Below, piece after piece: positions 26,788 to 34,618 of a DNA stretch of 64,000 nt. Origin of the DNA: Paractinoplanes brasiliensis (lineage in GTDB: Bacteria > Actinomycetota > Actinomycetes > Mycobacteriales > Micromonosporaceae); assembly GCF_004362215.1 (NCBI RefSeq), contig NZ_SNWR01000001.1:3578001-3642000 (forward strand), in the 5' to 3' direction. The position numbers and the translations under genes were made by a program. The notes below the pieces were generated by a model. The model searched no databases. It was not told the DNA's origin and saw only the letters and a list, made by a program, of their open reading frames with translations. Each line of letters starts with the position of its first letter. Positions within the stretch are counted from its first letter, which is position 1.

Positions 26788-27371
26788 CGGGCCTCCTCTC
26801 CCAAAGGGTTGGCGTCGTGGTCCGCCGCCTGGTCTTTCTTGATCGTTTTCCTGAGCCGGATACGCGCCTCATACAGGCTCTGCCGCACGGCGTCCGGGCT
26901 GCGGCCGAGCATCGCGGCGATCTCGTGCGGCGCGAAGCCGTCCACCACGAATGCCATGACCTTGCCTTGTTCCGGCGGCAACGACCGCAGTAACTGCATG
27001 ACCCACTGGGTGTCCTCCCAGAGGTTCAGGCTCGCGTCCTGCTGGGACGGGGCGGTGGCCGCACCGTAGCGGACCTGCTGTGCCCGGACTCGGTCGAGGG
27101 TGTTCGTCTTGGCCTTGATGAAGTTGTTGATCACCGCCTTCCGTCCGTAGGCCCGATGATCGCCGATGTCCGCCCATCGGCGGAGTACCTCCGCCATTGA
27201 CATCTGGGCGGCCTCGATGGCCTCTTCCCGCGTCGCGCCTGAGTACATCGCGGTCCTGACCAGCGTCTTGAACTCGTCGCGGTAGAACGCGGCGAAGCCG
27301 GCGGGCGGATGCGGCCGAGACGTGGCGAGCGGCGCGGCAGTGGCCTGCGCTACGGCGTTGTCGGCATCCAC
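26784..27371 (-). CDS. ECF-type RNA polymerase sigma factor
   Basis: This is a 195-residue sigma-70-family factor. Region 2 lies at about 25-100 (FYRDEFKTLVRTAMYSGA, then AYGRKAVINNFIK). Region 4 lies at about 125-180, with the HTH in GFAPHEIAAMLGRSPDAVRQSL. The linker between them is short, as in ECF factors. It is followed, with overlap, by the coiled-coil gene. The assigned ATG at 27371 gives a slightly long Ala/Pro-rich N-terminus, so the true start may be a little downstream. Confidence 0.82.
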   Translation of the reverse strand: MDADNAVAQATAAPLATSRPHPPAGFAAFYRDEFKTLVRTAMYSGATREEAIEAAQMSMAEVLRRWADIGDHRAYGRKAVINNFIKAKTNTLDRVRAQQVRYGAATAPSQQDASLNLWEDTQWVMQLLRSLPPEQGKVMAFVVDGFAPHEIAAMLGRSPDAVRQSLYEARIRLRKTIKKDQAADHDANPLGEEAR

Positions 27372-27504
27372 TCGGGCCTGCCTCCGATCATCGTGGTCGG
27401 GCGGCCAGTCCGGATGGCCGCGTCATGGAGATAGGTCCGGGAGGAGGCCGGTGTGTGAGGTCGGCCGGGCAACTTTCTCAACATTTCTTTCTGTAACTTC
27501 ACAG

Positions 27505-27711
27505 CTACTCGATGTGACGCTTTGTGGTCAGGGTGATCACGCCGACCGCGACGCCGGCGATGATGGCGGTCACGGCAATCGACCCGGTGGTGAGGAAGGC
27601 CCCGGCGATAGCCGCGCAACTGCCTTGTACCAGGAGCAAGACCTGCGTCCCGTCGGGCCGCTGTTGCGGCTGCCGTTCGGGCGACGAATCAGTTCCGGTC
27701 GTACCGGCCAT
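27505..27711 (-). CDS. Small membrane protein
   Basis: This is a 68-residue protein with a polar N-terminus of about 25 residues and then a continuous hydrophobic stretch (about 27-62) long enough for one or two membrane helices. The ATG at 27711 has GGAGGA at six bases. It lies upstream of the sigma factor gene on the same strand, with a 133-base gap. Small membrane proteins of this kind can be holin-like or toxin-like, but no family is recognised. Confidence 0.6.
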   Translation of the reverse strand: MAGTTGTDSSPERQPQQRPDGTQVLLLVQGSCAAIAGAFLTTGSIAVTAIIAGVAVGVITLTTKRHIE

Positions 27712-28065
27712 GAGAGATCCTCCTACGTGCTGGATGACGCTTACGTAGGGCAAGGTCCTTGAGGGACTCTGTGTGTGAGGCCGGCAGCCGAGATCGTGGC
27801 GTTCGTCGCGATTTGGCCCGCGTGTCTCACGCGGAGCCGATGGGCTTCACGGCAGGTCGTGGTCTCAGGCGGCGCGCCCGACGCCTAGCCGGAGTCGGCG
27901 GCGAGAGCGCGGCGCGAGGTGCTTCGGATGCTCCCGGTTCTGACTCCCGGCCGGCCATGCACGCGAGACCGCGAAGGTCGGCGATCCGATCCGGGCCGAG
28001 CAGACCGCCAAATCTGAGCCTGGATCAGGCTGGGCGAGCGGCCGGGCGAGCCATAAGGTCGGGCC
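27712..28065. other. 354-base divergent intergenic region
   Basis: The region separates the small membrane protein gene from the AbiJ-like gene. No coding frame is convincing on either strand. It has several GC-rich inverted segments but no perfect long hairpin. Promoters for both flanking genes are expected here. The sequence just before 28066 has no clear Shine-Dalgarno. Confidence 0.35.
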
Positions 28066-29043
28066 ATGGGAACGGCGACGCCTCGCAAATTGCGAGAAGC
28101 GATCGGTCAGGCGTTGCGCGAGGCGATGAGCGCCCCGAAGGTCGAGCAGTTCTGCACCGGAATCGGGCTCGCCCCGCCCCACCCGCCCGACGACGTCGCC
28201 ATGATCAGCAAAGCGGCCTATGTCGAGCGCCGCCTGGGCGGCAAAACGCAACCTGAACTGCTCCAGCTCGCGCTCCAGGTACTCGACGAGTGCGACGGCG
28301 GAGACGCCGCAGCCAGGCTCGCGGATCTGGTGGCCGGCCGCGGCACCGGCGTTGCCGGAGAGATGAAGAACCTCATCTTCGCCGCGGATGGCCCGAAGCC
28401 GGAGTTCGTCTTCCGCGACGCCCTCAACAACGACCTAGAAGCGATCAAGAACGCGGAATACTGTCTCATCTACGACCGGCCTCTGGGCGACGACGGTCTC
28501 ACCTGGCGGCAACTCGGCGACTGGTGGACCATCCACGCGGGCCTGGCGCACCTGCCGGAGCGCGAGATCTGGAACAACCTGCACGACCGGCTGAAACGCT
28601 CGCTGGGCGACAACGTCGGCGAACGCAACATCTTAGATGCGTACAAACGACGCTACCGGCGACTCGGACCTGACATCCCGGCCCTGATTCCGCAGGTCTA
28701 CCTGCACTACGACCCTTACCCGCAGGCCCGCTACGGCCGGAGTGCGCCGCCGCTGGTCCGTCAGCGGATGGACTTCCTCCTGCTGCTGCCCCACCGAGTT
28801 CGAGTGGTGATCGAGTGGGACGGCGTGCAGCACTACGCCGACGACGAGGTGCTCGCCAACCTGCGTCGGTACGCCAACCCGAGCCGCTACGCCGCGATGA
28901 TGGCCGAAGACCGGACACTGCGCCTTCGCGGCTACGAGGTCTACCGGTTCGGCGGCCACGAACTAGACGAGCCCGGCATCGAGCAGCGCCTCGATCGGTT
29001 CTTCGACGACCTCGAACGGCGTTACGCGCCCCCGGCCGGCTAA
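28066..29043 (+). CDS. AbiJ-like protein with a Vsr/DUF559-type nuclease domain
   Basis: This is a 325-residue protein. The N-terminal 75 residues (LREAIGQALREAMSAPKVEQFC, then KAAYVERRL) match the AbiJ N-terminal helical domain found in abortive-infection proteins. The C-terminal part (about 230-320) has the DUF559/Vsr fold pattern: RMDFLL (D236), VVIEWDGVQHY (E250, D252, H256), then a helix and LRLRGYEVYRFGG. Those residues could bind metal for DNA cleavage. It is a single gene with its own upstream region. An abortive-infection role is inferred from the fusion. Confidence 0.75.
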   Translation: MGTATPRKLREAIGQALREAMSAPKVEQFCTGIGLAPPHPPDDVAMISKAAYVERRLGGKTQPELLQLALQVLDECDGGDAAARLADLVAGRGTGVAGEMKNLIFAADGPKPEFVFRDALNNDLEAIKNAEYCLIYDRPLGDDGLTWRQLGDWWTIHAGLAHLPEREIWNNLHDRLKRSLGDNVGERNILDAYKRRYRRLGPDIPALIPQVYLHYDPYPQARYGRSAPPLVRQRMDFLLLLPHRVRVVIEWDGVQHYADDEVLANLRRYANPSRYAAMMAEDRTLRLRGYEVYRFGGHELDEPGIEQRLDRFFDDLERRYAPPAG

Positions 29044-29375
29044 GCAACCCACGCTCGTTCGCGACACCACTTAACCCGGCCAACGAGAGCGACCCTACGG
29101 CTGCGTCGGTAGTCAGCGCCGTCCCGTGGAACCTGACCTTGCGAACGCCCGGCATCGTTCACCGTGCCGGGCCAGCCGACCGCCCGAGGGCTGGCACGCA
29201 CGTCCCCACACGCCGTCTGCCGATGACAACAGAGACAGGACGGGACGGCCGACGACCTGCAGATATTTCGTGAGAATCACTCAAAATTATCTCACTCTTA
29301 CTGAGACTGATCATGTCTCACATGACTGAGACTCTCCACGTTTCCGCAGTTCAGAACCGTGTCCTGTCTCATGCT
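29044..29375. other. 332-base intergenic region, GC-rich left, AT-rich right
   Basis: The left part is ordinary GC-rich sequence with no gene. From about 29265 the base composition changes sharply to AT-rich. It has many TGAGA/TCTCA motifs and two nested inverted repeats. It lies between two convergent genes, where a promoter-like region would not be expected. A short frame at 29323 (ATG to the stop at about 29380) encodes 19 residues and is not supported otherwise. Confidence 0.45.
29302..29325. promoter_or_regulatory. Nested TGAGAC/GTCTCA inverted repeats
   Basis: TGAGAC (29302-29307) and GTCTCA (29315-29320) form an inverted repeat with a 7-base spacer. TCATGT (29311-29316) and ACATGA (29320-29325) form a second one with a 3-base loop. 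Further copies of GAGACT and GTCTCA lie on both sides. This looks like an operator for a dimeric repressor, and a full AAGGAGGT lies about 65 bases to the right on the plus strand without a start codon after it. Confidence 0.5.
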
Positions 29376-29705
29376 TCATGAGAACCTACAAGGAGGTCCA
29401 TAGCCCCAACCGTTGCGTTCGCCCTCCTCGCACAGGGCAAGAAGGGCCACCTCGGACGGAAGTTCATGGTGCAAGACGTCGCGGGCCAGTTGCTCCGCCG
29501 TTGCGCGATCGATGGCCTCGGTCTGCGGGTCGTCGTCATAGAGTGCATCAGCGGCGATGGCCGGTGCGAAGATCCATTGCTGTCGGGGGATGCTCCAGAT
29601 GACGGCTCGGAACGGCGATCCAGCGCGCTCCTGGTAGGCGATGATGCTGGTCGTTGTGCCGTCGGCGGACCTCAGAACGTCATAGGCAAACTCGCGGTCA
29701 TTCAT
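29376..29705 (-). CDS. Probable immunity protein of the polymorphic toxin
   Basis: This is a 109-residue protein. The ATG at 29705 overlaps the end of the toxin gene by 8 bases, the usual arrangement of a contact-dependent or type VII toxin and its immunity protein. The sequence is mixed alpha/beta with YQERAGSPFRAVIWSIPRQQW and an acidic helix (TEAIDRATAEQLARDVL). The family is not recognised. The last residues (GYGPPCRFS) run into the AT-rich patch, so the true C-terminus may have been altered by rearrangement. Immunity is inferred from position. Confidence 0.6.
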   Translation of the reverse strand: MNDREFAYDVLRSADGTTTSIIAYQERAGSPFRAVIWSIPRQQWIFAPAIAADALYDDDPQTEAIDRATAEQLARDVLHHELPSEVALLALCEEGERNGWGYGPPCRFS

Positions 29706-32700
29706 CGAACAGTCCCAACTCGGCGGCACCAGGGATGTCCTCGCGGTCGAGGCCGTGACGGCGCAGAACGTCTTCGAAAGAAGTACCGCTTGAGAGTAGG
29801 TGTTCACGATAGGCGAGGAGCACCACTCGCTTTTTCCCCAGCCAGCCGGCCAGCGTCGTGTCGGTCGGAGGCTCCGGCATGAACGGATTGAGCAGATCCA
29901 AGCTCCGTGGTGGGTTTGAGTAGATTCCGTGGATCTTGTTGATCTGCAGGATCTTCAAGAAGGCCTCGACCCTCCGCTCGGGTGGGAGTTTCTCTTGGCG
30001 GACGTCCTCGTAGTGAATGTGTGTCTGACGCCCGACCTCCGATGAGGACGGAGTCGGAAACTGGATCTCCAGGACAAATCCGTCGGGAGTGGTCAGGTTG
30101 ACGTTCAAGCCGTTGTGCCGGCCGTGATCTGCCCAGAAGCTCTCCACCACGATGTCGCGATAGCCCAGCTCTGTCATCCGATTCAGCACCGAGAGGACCG
30201 ATTCTCCGTACCTCTCCGGCGGCATCTCGATGGAGAACCGCACCCGATCCTTGATCGTCCGAAGGGCGGCCTCCGTGGTGAGGCCCTTCAACTCGACGCG
30301 GACCAGTACTTTTCGGGCCAGGGACTCGAGTTCCTTCACCCGATGGTCCTCACCGACCAGCGCGGGCCGTTCCCCCGGGTTGAAGCCCGGCAGATTCGAC
30401 GTGACCCGGCGCAGATCCGCGGAAACCTCGGCTGCTGTGAGCTCGGCCTCCGCCACCGACTGAACCAACAGCTCTCGTTGATCAACGGGGAACGACTGAA
30501 GGACCTGGTCGTCGGCGCTGCCGGTGGGAGGGGTGGCGGACCAGGCGCCGGGGCCGTGGTGGGGCAACGGGGCGGGGGTGGCGTTGGCGTTTACTACCAG
30601 GGCTTCGAGGGAGACGACGTTGATCGGGGTGGGGACGCCGTGGTGGCGGTACATGGGGGTTTGCTCGGAGATGCGGCCGATTTGGGGGTCGACGTAAAGG
30701 ACTGTGCCGTTCTGGTTCAGGGCGGCCCAGGAATGTGAACCGCCGCCTTCGAGGTCGGTGACTATGAAGGCGAAGGCCCCGTGGCCGGTGTTGAGCAGGT
30801 GGTTGGTCAGGTTCTGCACTGCCTGGTCGATGGCGGGCTTGGCCTGGGCGGGGTCGGCGTCCGCGACGTACGGGCAAAGGCTTTGGAAGTCGCCGCCGGT
30901 GGCCTGGCGGATGCGGTTGATGCCGTTGGTCTCGCCGCCGAGGGGGCGGTCGGGGTCGCCGTTGGCGTAGACGTCGAAGGTTCGGGGGGCGGCTACGCGG
31001 GGACGGCCGTGAATGTAGGTGTCGAAGAGTGAGAGGACGCCGTCGACGCAGTTCAGGCCTCGGGTGGGGTCGGCCGCGGGTCCGCCGTCGTTGGCCAGGC
31101 GGAACCAGGTGCCGGTGCGGGGGTCGGGCAGGCGGGAGACACGGCCGTCGCTGTCGCGGGGAACGGCGTTCTCGAGGTCGACCTGGTGGACGGCCAAGGG
31201 CGGGCGCAAACCGCCGGTGATGTTGTAGTGGCGGGTGCGGTCGATGGGTGGGCGGCCGGCGAAACCGTCCAGCGCGGAGACGTCGCCGGTGCGGACGCCG
31301 CCGGGGGCCAAGTTGCCGACGTCGCTGTTGATGCGGGCCCAGTCGGGCGGGTCTACCTCGACACGGTCGGGGGCCAGCTCGCCGGAACGGACCCGAGTGA
31401 TCTGGTCGTCCAGTTCGGCCACGATCTCGCTCAGCTCGACGGCGTGGCGACGGTGTTCGCCGGCGCGCAGGGTCAGACCGGCGCGTTCGGCCTCGTCGGC
31501 TCGGCGGCCCAGATCGACGATCTTGCCGCGGTTGTCCTCGGCGATCGAGTCCAGGTAGGCGGCGTACTCGTCGCGGCGGTTGCGTTCGTGGGTCTGGCGG
31601 GCGTGCTCCACGTAACCGAAGTAGGCCTGCTCGTCGCGGATCTCCGGTGGCGGCGGGGTGGTGCGTGCGGGGGTGGTGGGCAGCGGGCGCGGGAGGGGGG
31701 AGTCGATCGGGGGCCGCGGCCGGGGGGCGGCGGCGCGGGGGCCGAGAGCGTCGGCGATGCGATCCAGGTCGGAGAGCGGGGCTCGCTGCGGAGTGGGGGA
31801 ACCGGGCAGCGCCGGGGAGCCGGGAACCGTACGAGAGGCGGGCAGCGTCGGGGAGCCGGAAAACGTTGGGGTGCCGGGCACTGCGGGGGTGCCGGGCAGT
31901 GCGGGGGTGCGGGGCAGCGTGGGTGTGCGGGGCAGTGCGGGGGTGCGGGGCAGCGTGGGTGTGCCGGGCTGCGTGGGTGTGCCGGGCACTGCGGGGGCTT
32001 CGGACAGGCCGGGGGTTTCGGACAGGGCGGGGATTTCGGGCAGCTTGGGGGTGCCGGGCACGGCGGGGGTGCCGGACAGGGCGGGGGTGCCGGACAGGGC
32101 GGGGGTGCCGGACACCGTGGGTGTGTGGGGCGGCGTGGGCGAGTCGGGGAGAGCGGCGGAAAGGGTCGCGTTGTTGAGATCCGCGGAGGGGATGGGCCTG
32201 GGTTTGCGGTGGGCGCCGGGGGCTCGGTGGGCGCCCGGTCGGCGGTTCAGGTGCGCGCCGGCGGGGGCGAAGAGCGGTCCCAGCACTGGAGAGTTGGGTG
32301 TGGTGACCGGCCCCGCCAGGGGGGAGTTGGGGGTCTGCAGCGGCGTAGTGGGGTCGGCGAAACCGAGGGTGGCGGTGGAGGCCAGCACGTTGGAGTTGTC
32401 GGGCAGTTGAGGGGACGGTCCCGGCGCGGAGGGCACAGCAGAGGAAGAGGGCGCGGGAGTCGGCTGCGCGTCGGCGGATGGTGACGCGGCGACGGTCGGC
32501 GAGGAGGACTGTGACTCGGCGGTGAGGGAAGACGACGAGGGCTGGGTGTTGGGGTCCGCCAGCGGGGACGGCAGGGATGGGGACGGCGGGGATGACGTGG
32601 CGGGGTCGGGACCAGAGGAGATGGGAGCGGGCTCGGGGGAGGCGGACGGGGACTGGGAGGAGAGCGATGGGCCCTCGGATGCGGTTGTGGGAGTGGACCC

Positions 32701-33780
32701 GAGACTCGGATCAGGGCCGGAGAAGAGAACACCGCTCGTCGGATCGAGGGGAGAAGGCGTACCTCTGAAGGGGTTTTCGCCGAACGACGGCAGATCGAGT
32801 TTCGTGCCGTCCACGTGGCCGATATTGATCGGGGCTTGCACGCCGTGGATGGCTGAGCCGGCCGCGCCCGAAGTGGCGGATTTTGCCAGCCCTGCGGCAT
32901 CGGGCAATTCCCCGTACGTGGCGGCGGCGCTGAACTCGGCCAAAACCTCGCCGCCGGCGCCTCGGGCGATGCCGCCGTGGCCGTGGGAGCCGACGTGTGC
33001 GGCCGACGCGCCCGCGCCACCGGCGAAACCGGCCAGGGCGGAGCGTCCGAGATTGTCCACGTCGAAGCCGTCCGAGCGACCCGTTGACTGCTGATAGAGC
33101 TGGATGCCGCCGTTGGTCGCGGCCTCTTCGCCCGCCTCGTCGAAGCCCTCGCGGAGCGCGCCGCGGCCGAACCGCTGCAGGCCCTCGCGGGTGGAGAGCT
33201 GCTTGATCGTGCGGCCCGCGGTCTGCTTGAGCGCCTTCTTGCCGAGCTGCGCGGCCAGGCGTTTGAAGATCTGCTGGATGGCCAGGCGGGTGGCGACTAT
33301 CAGGCCGCCGGCCGCGGGCGAGGCGGCCCCGAGCGTGAGCGTGACGGCGACCGCCATGCCGACAAGCTCGATGAGGAAGATGCCGATCTCGATCCAGGCC
33401 TCGAGTTTGGCCGCCTCGATGTCGGCGCCGGCCCCCTCGACCAGTTTGCCCAGCTCGTCGGAGACCCGCAGAAGATCGTGCAGCGGGGCGTTCTCGTCGC
33501 CCGCGACCAGGTGCCAGGCGTCCTCGAAGCCCTCGGCCGTGACGCCCTCGCCGCCGTAGCCGCTCACGAACCGGTTGGCGGCGGCCATCGCTGCCTCGTT
33601 GGGAGCGGCCAGTGTCGAGGCCAGCGCGAACCAGCGGTCGGCGACGTCCCAGGTGGCGACCTCGTTCCCGGCCGGCCAGTCGAAACCGACAACCCATTCC
33701 AGCGCCTCGTACGCCCAGGCGGGCACGTCGAACGGGCTGAACTCAAGAGGGTGGGGCACGGGGCTGGGCAGCACGCTCAT
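29698..33780 (-). CDS. Polymorphic toxin with papain-fold and RelA/SpoT-like domains
   Basis: This is a 1360-residue type VII secretion-linked toxin. The N-terminal 330 residues hold a WXG-like helical region and Gly/Ala-rich segments. A long disordered Pro/Ser linker (about 335-690) follows, including a hexapeptide repeat. Residues 907-1085 form a papain-fold deamidase-like toxin domain: NC with Cys911, then SHSWAAL with His1016 and YVDPQ with Asp1031. Residues 1148-1262 match the RelA/SpoT synthetase pattern: KDRVRF near 1178, YGESVLSVLNRMTELGY, then EIQFPT with Glu1238 and the SSS/HIHYEDVR segment. This would make alarmone or (p)ppApp-type nucleotides in the target cell. The WXG100-like gene upstream overlaps by four bases. 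Confidence 0.75.
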   Translation of the reverse strand: MSVLPSPVPHPLEFSPFDVPAWAYEALEWVVGFDWPAGNEVATWDVADRWFALASTLAAPNEAAMAAANRFVSGYGGEGVTAEGFEDAWHLVAGDENAPLHDLLRVSDELGKLVEGAGADIEAAKLEAWIEIGIFLIELVGMAVAVTLTLGAASPAAGGLIVATRLAIQQIFKRLAAQLGKKALKQTAGRTIKQLSTREGLQRFGRGALREGFDEAGEEAATNGGIQLYQQSTGRSDGFDVDNLGRSALAGFAGGAGASAAHVGSHGHGGIARGAGGEVLAEFSAAATYGELPDAAGLAKSATSGAAGSAIHGVQAPINIGHVDGTKLDLPSFGENPFRGTPSPLDPTSGVLFSGPDPSLGSTPTTASEGPSLSSQSPSASPEPAPISSGPDPATSSPPSPSLPSPLADPNTQPSSSSLTAESQSSSPTVAASPSADAQPTPAPSSSAVPSAPGPSPQLPDNSNVLASTATLGFADPTTPLQTPNSPLAGPVTTPNSPVLGPLFAPAGAHLNRRPGAHRAPGAHRKPRPIPSADLNNATLSAALPDSPTPPHTPTVSGTPALSGTPALSGTPAVPGTPKLPEIPALSETPGLSEAPAVPGTPTQPGTPTLPRTPALPRTPTLPRTPALPGTPAVPGTPTFSGSPTLPASRTVPGSPALPGSPTPQRAPLSDLDRIADALGPRAAAPRPRPPIDSPLPRPLPTTPARTTPPPPEIRDEQAYFGYVEHARQTHERNRRDEYAAYLDSIAEDNRGKIVDLGRRADEAERAGLTLRAGEHRRHAVELSEIVAELDDQITRVRSGELAPDRVEVDPPDWARINSDVGNLAPGGVRTGDVSALDGFAGRPPIDRTRHYNITGGLRPPLAVHQVDLENAVPRDSDGRVSRLPDPRTGTWFRLANDGGPAADPTRGLNCVDGVLSLFDTYIHGRPRVAAPRTFDVYANGDPDRPLGGETNGINRIRQATGGDFQSLCPYVADADPAQAKPAIDQAVQNLTNHLLNTGHGAFAFIVTDLEGGGSHSWAALNQNGTVLYVDPQIGRISEQTPMYRHHGVPTPINVVSLEALVVNANATPAPLPHHGPGAWSATPPTGSADDQVLQSFPVDQRELLVQSVAEAELTAAEVSADLRRVTSNLPGFNPGERPALVGEDHRVKELESLARKVLVRVELKGLTTEAALRTIKDRVRFSIEMPPERYGESVLSVLNRMTELGYRDIVVESFWADHGRHNGLNVNLTTPDGFVLEIQFPTPSSSEVGRQTHIHYEDVRQEKLPPERRVEAFLKILQINKIHGIYSNPPRSLDLLNPFMPEPPTDTTLAGWLGKKRVVLLAYREHLLSSGTSFEDVLRRHGLDREDIPGAAELGLFDE
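31788..32112 (-). repeat. Hexapeptide (18-base) tandem repeat, about 18 units
   Basis: Within the toxin gene, units such as PGTPAL, SGTPAV, PRTPTL and PGTPTF follow one another for about 110 residues with few changes. The repeat encodes a proline-rich rigid linker between the N-terminal secretion part and the toxin domains. Copy number is probably variable. Confidence 0.8.
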
Positions 33781-34094
33781 GACCGGAACCGCCTCGCCGC
33801 GTCGACGTCGGCGCCGACGTTGTCCCGTACGGACTGCGCCGCGGCGTCACCCAGGCCGGACACGTACGCCGCGAGCCGCTCCCACGCCTCGAGCACTTGC
33901 TCCTCGAACGGCCGGTAGTGCACCTCGAACGACCGCCCGTACTCGTCGCGGCCCCACGGCGCGGCGGAACTGGCCGCGGCGATCTCCGTCCCGGTCCGCA
34001 GCCGGCGCGCGCCGAGGTCCTCGCCGGCCGCGCTCAGGGCGCGTGAACCCGCGAGAGCCTCGTCGGCGTCGAGCCGCAGCCGGTTACCGGTCAT
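33777..34094 (-). CDS. WXG100-like protein
   Basis: This is a 105-residue helical protein with the Trp-Gly turn at W47-G48 (APWGRDEYG) between two long helices, as in WXG100-type secretion partners. The ATG at 34094 overlaps the end of the YbaB-like gene by 11 bases; an in-frame ATG at 34109 would add five residues. The stop overlaps the toxin start by four bases. It is probably the secretion partner of the toxin. Confidence 0.7.
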   Translation of the reverse strand: MTGNRLRLDADEALAGSRALSAAGEDLGARRLRTGTEIAAASSAAPWGRDEYGRSFEVHYRPFEEQVLEAWERLAAYVSGLGDAAAQSVRDNVGADVDAARRFRS

Positions 34095-34512
34095 CGCGGC
34101 CGGCCGCATCCTGAACGATCTCGTCGGACCGTCCCAGCAGTGAGCCGAAGTCGTTGTCCCGCAGATAGCGAAGAGTGCCGGAATCGTCGGGGAGATAGTC
34201 GGCCATCAAAGTCTGAACGCGTTCCGCAGCCTGCGCGGAAGCACTGTGGACGGTGGCCAGGATCGTCCGGGAAACGTATTCGTTGTCCATGTTCCGAGTG
34301 GCCCTGCGGATCAACTTCACGTCGATCAACTGGCCCCGCGGACCCACTGTCACCCGGACCAGTCCGTCGGCCGAAACAACCGTGACCCGGACGGCGTCCA
34401 GGCGCCTTTGCAGATCGTCCAGATCGGATCGCATACGTGCATAGCGCTTGTGCACTTCCGCGAGCCGAGCGCGCAGTTCCTGGTTCGCCTCGCGATTCGC
34501 CGTCACAGCCAC
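34084..34512 (-). CDS. YbaB/EbfC-family nucleoid-associated-like protein
   Basis: This is a 142-residue protein with the YbaB/EspL-like layout: an N-terminal helix (REANQELRARLAEVHKRYARM), a beta hairpin (VSADGLVRVTVGPRGQLIDVKL) and a long C-terminal helix. Genes of this family sit beside ESX substrate genes in actinobacteria. The GTG start at 34512 gives the full N-terminal helix. It is the first gene of the toxin operon. Its partner role with ESX proteins is known for the family rather than shown here. Confidence 0.75.
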   Translation of the reverse strand: MAVTANREANQELRARLAEVHKRYARMRSDLDDLQRRLDAVRVTVVSADGLVRVTVGPRGQLIDVKLIRRATRNMDNEYVSRTILATVHSASAQAAERVQTLMADYLPDDSGTLRYLRDNDFGSLLGRSDEIVQDAAGRDDR

Positions 34513-34618
34513 CGGGCCACACCCCTCGTCCGTACCGAGACTTTGCGTGTTCGGTTAACTTCAATCTGCGAACGTCGTGTCAGGCGATCGGGTTCAGTTC
34601 TCCGGAGGGAGCGAGCGG

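Noticed and set aside
29323..29380. 19-codon leader peptide read from the AT-rich patch
   Set aside because: Too short to call; no Shine-Dalgarno before its ATG and no coding-type bias.
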